A DNA stretch of 5,776 nucleotides from Phycisphaerae bacterium (GTDB lineage Bacteria; Planctomycetota; Phycisphaerae; Tepidisphaerales; Tepidisphaeraceae): positions 1 to 5,776 of the forward strand of contig JACMJD010000732.1 in the NCBI GenBank assembly GCA_014380825.1, given 5' to 3'. Every line of letters begins with the position of its first letter. The stretch's first letter is position 1. The translations under genes were made by a program, and so were the position numbers. The notes under the pieces were generated by a model that searched no databases, had not been told where the DNA came from, and saw nothing but the letters and a program-made list of their open reading frames with translations. Positions 5,234 to 5,776 of this stretch are shown piece after piece.

Positions 5234-5776
5234 TCATCGACGCCGACGCGCGATGAGCGTGACGCCTGCGATAGCGGCAACCATCGCTGATCCCGGTTCC
5301 GGCGTTTCCACCGTCGCGACGAAGTTCGCGACACCGGTGTTGGGGTCGGCGCCGAAGCTGAACAGGCTCCAGTTCGTGCCGTTGTAGAACGACGCGTTGT
5401 TGGTGTAGAAGCCGACGAGCTGTCCGCTGGCGGCGGCGCATTGAAAGCCGAATTCGCCGTCGTAGTTGAAGTTCTGCACGCCGATTGACCAGCCGATGTT
5501 GTTGAACCCACCGGAGGTCAGCACGCTGGGCAGCGGGATCGTCAGCGCGATCTTCACGGGATTGAATTCCGTCGCCGGAAGCGTGACGTTGTTGATCGTC
5601 GTCGAGTAGAGCTGCGTGCCGGGGCCGAAGACGAGCCCGCTGGGATCGCCGTCGTTGAAGGTGAACTTGATATCGGTGGATCCGTCGACTGTCCCACCGT
5701 CGACGATAAGGCCGAGCGTGATCGACGTCAGCGCGTAAGGCCCGCCACCGGAACCGATCCATCCGCTATCGCCATA
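5234..5776 (-). CDS. PEP-CTERM sorting domain protein (5' end beyond the window)
   Basis: The frame is open from the window edge to TGA 5236-5234, giving 180 visible residues. An in-frame GTG at 5557 is internal: the upstream reading has no stop and is typical protein (for instance IKFTFNDGDPSGLVFGPGTQ). The visible part is rich in Gly, Thr, Asn and Ser with predicted beta strands and no recognised enzyme domain. The C-terminus is a classic PEP-CTERM signal: TPEPGS (PEP at about residues 159-161), a hydrophobic helix (AMVAAIAGVTLIA) and RRRR at the end. Such tails are known to be recognised by exosortase, which processes proteins for the surface or extracellular matrix. The N-terminal signal peptide and start lie outside the window. 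It converges on the 34-aa peptide gene across the palindromic repeat, whose 9-bp stem begins 19 bases past the stop codon. Confidence 0.88.
   Translation of the reverse strand, partial: YGDSGWIGSGGGPYALTSITLGLIVDGGTVDGSTDIKFTFNDGDPSGLVFGPGTQLYSTTINNVTLPATEFNPVKIALTIPLPSVLTSGGFNNIGWSIGVQNFNYDGEFGFQCAAASGQLVGFYTNNASFYNGTNWSLFSFGADPNTGVANFVATVETPEPGSAMVAAIAGVTLIARRRR

Noticed and set aside
5234..5557. A 107-aa gene starting at GTG 5557
   Set aside because: The same frame stays open without a stop to position 5776 and encodes plausible protein, so the GTG is an internal valine of a longer gene cut by the window edge.
5082..5762. 226-codon minus-strand frame spanning the repeat and the PEP-CTERM gene
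   Set aside because: It is arginine-rich, runs through the palindromic repeat, and competes with a frame that has a PEP-CTERM tail and is open to the window edge.

Overview
The window looks like an ordinary chromosomal stretch of a GC-rich bacterium, most probably a planctomycete (Phycisphaerae or a relative). This is inferred from a PEP-CTERM sorting tail ending in four arginines, a membrane protein with a five-cysteine N-terminal domain and a proline/threonine/glutamine tail of PP[TA]TQP repeats, a DUF4139 protein, weak ribosome binding sites on most genes, and many palindromic intergenic repeats. No mobile-element gene, CRISPR array, rRNA, tRNA or defence system is visible.

Layout. Positions 1-75 may hold the last 24 codons of a + strand gene. 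It would converge on a secreted DUF4139 protein (152-1687, -) across a 31-bp-arm palindrome (72-143) built from an 8-bp tandem repeat. Only 56 bp separate the DUF4139 start from a divergent family 2 membrane glycosyltransferase (1744-2940, +, TTG start). The glycosyltransferase overlaps tail to tail, by 41 bp, a 217-residue membrane protein of unknown function (2900-3553, -). Upstream of that, on the same strand, lies full-length chorismate synthase aroC (3616-4788, -). The 62-bp aroC/217-aa junction is packed with hairpins: a palindrome that includes the aroC stop codon, a GC hairpin followed by five T's (likely intrinsic terminator), and a hairpin over the next gene's start codon. Divergent from aroC is an unlisted 34-residue membrane peptide with a strong ribosome binding site (4976-5080, +). 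A composite palindromic repeat (5082-5214) follows it. The window closes with the C-terminal 180 residues of a PEP-CTERM surface or secreted protein (5234 to beyond 5776, -).

Function. The genes do not form an evident pathway. aroC is housekeeping (shikimate pathway). The glycosyltransferase, the DUF4139 protein, the Cys/TQP protein, the 34-aa peptide and the PEP-CTERM protein are all envelope or secretory in character. The most interesting material is the small peptide gene, the Cys-domain membrane protein, and hairpins at gene ends whose imperfect pairs become G-U pairs in the sense transcript of the adjacent gene. No clearly new multi-gene system is visible.
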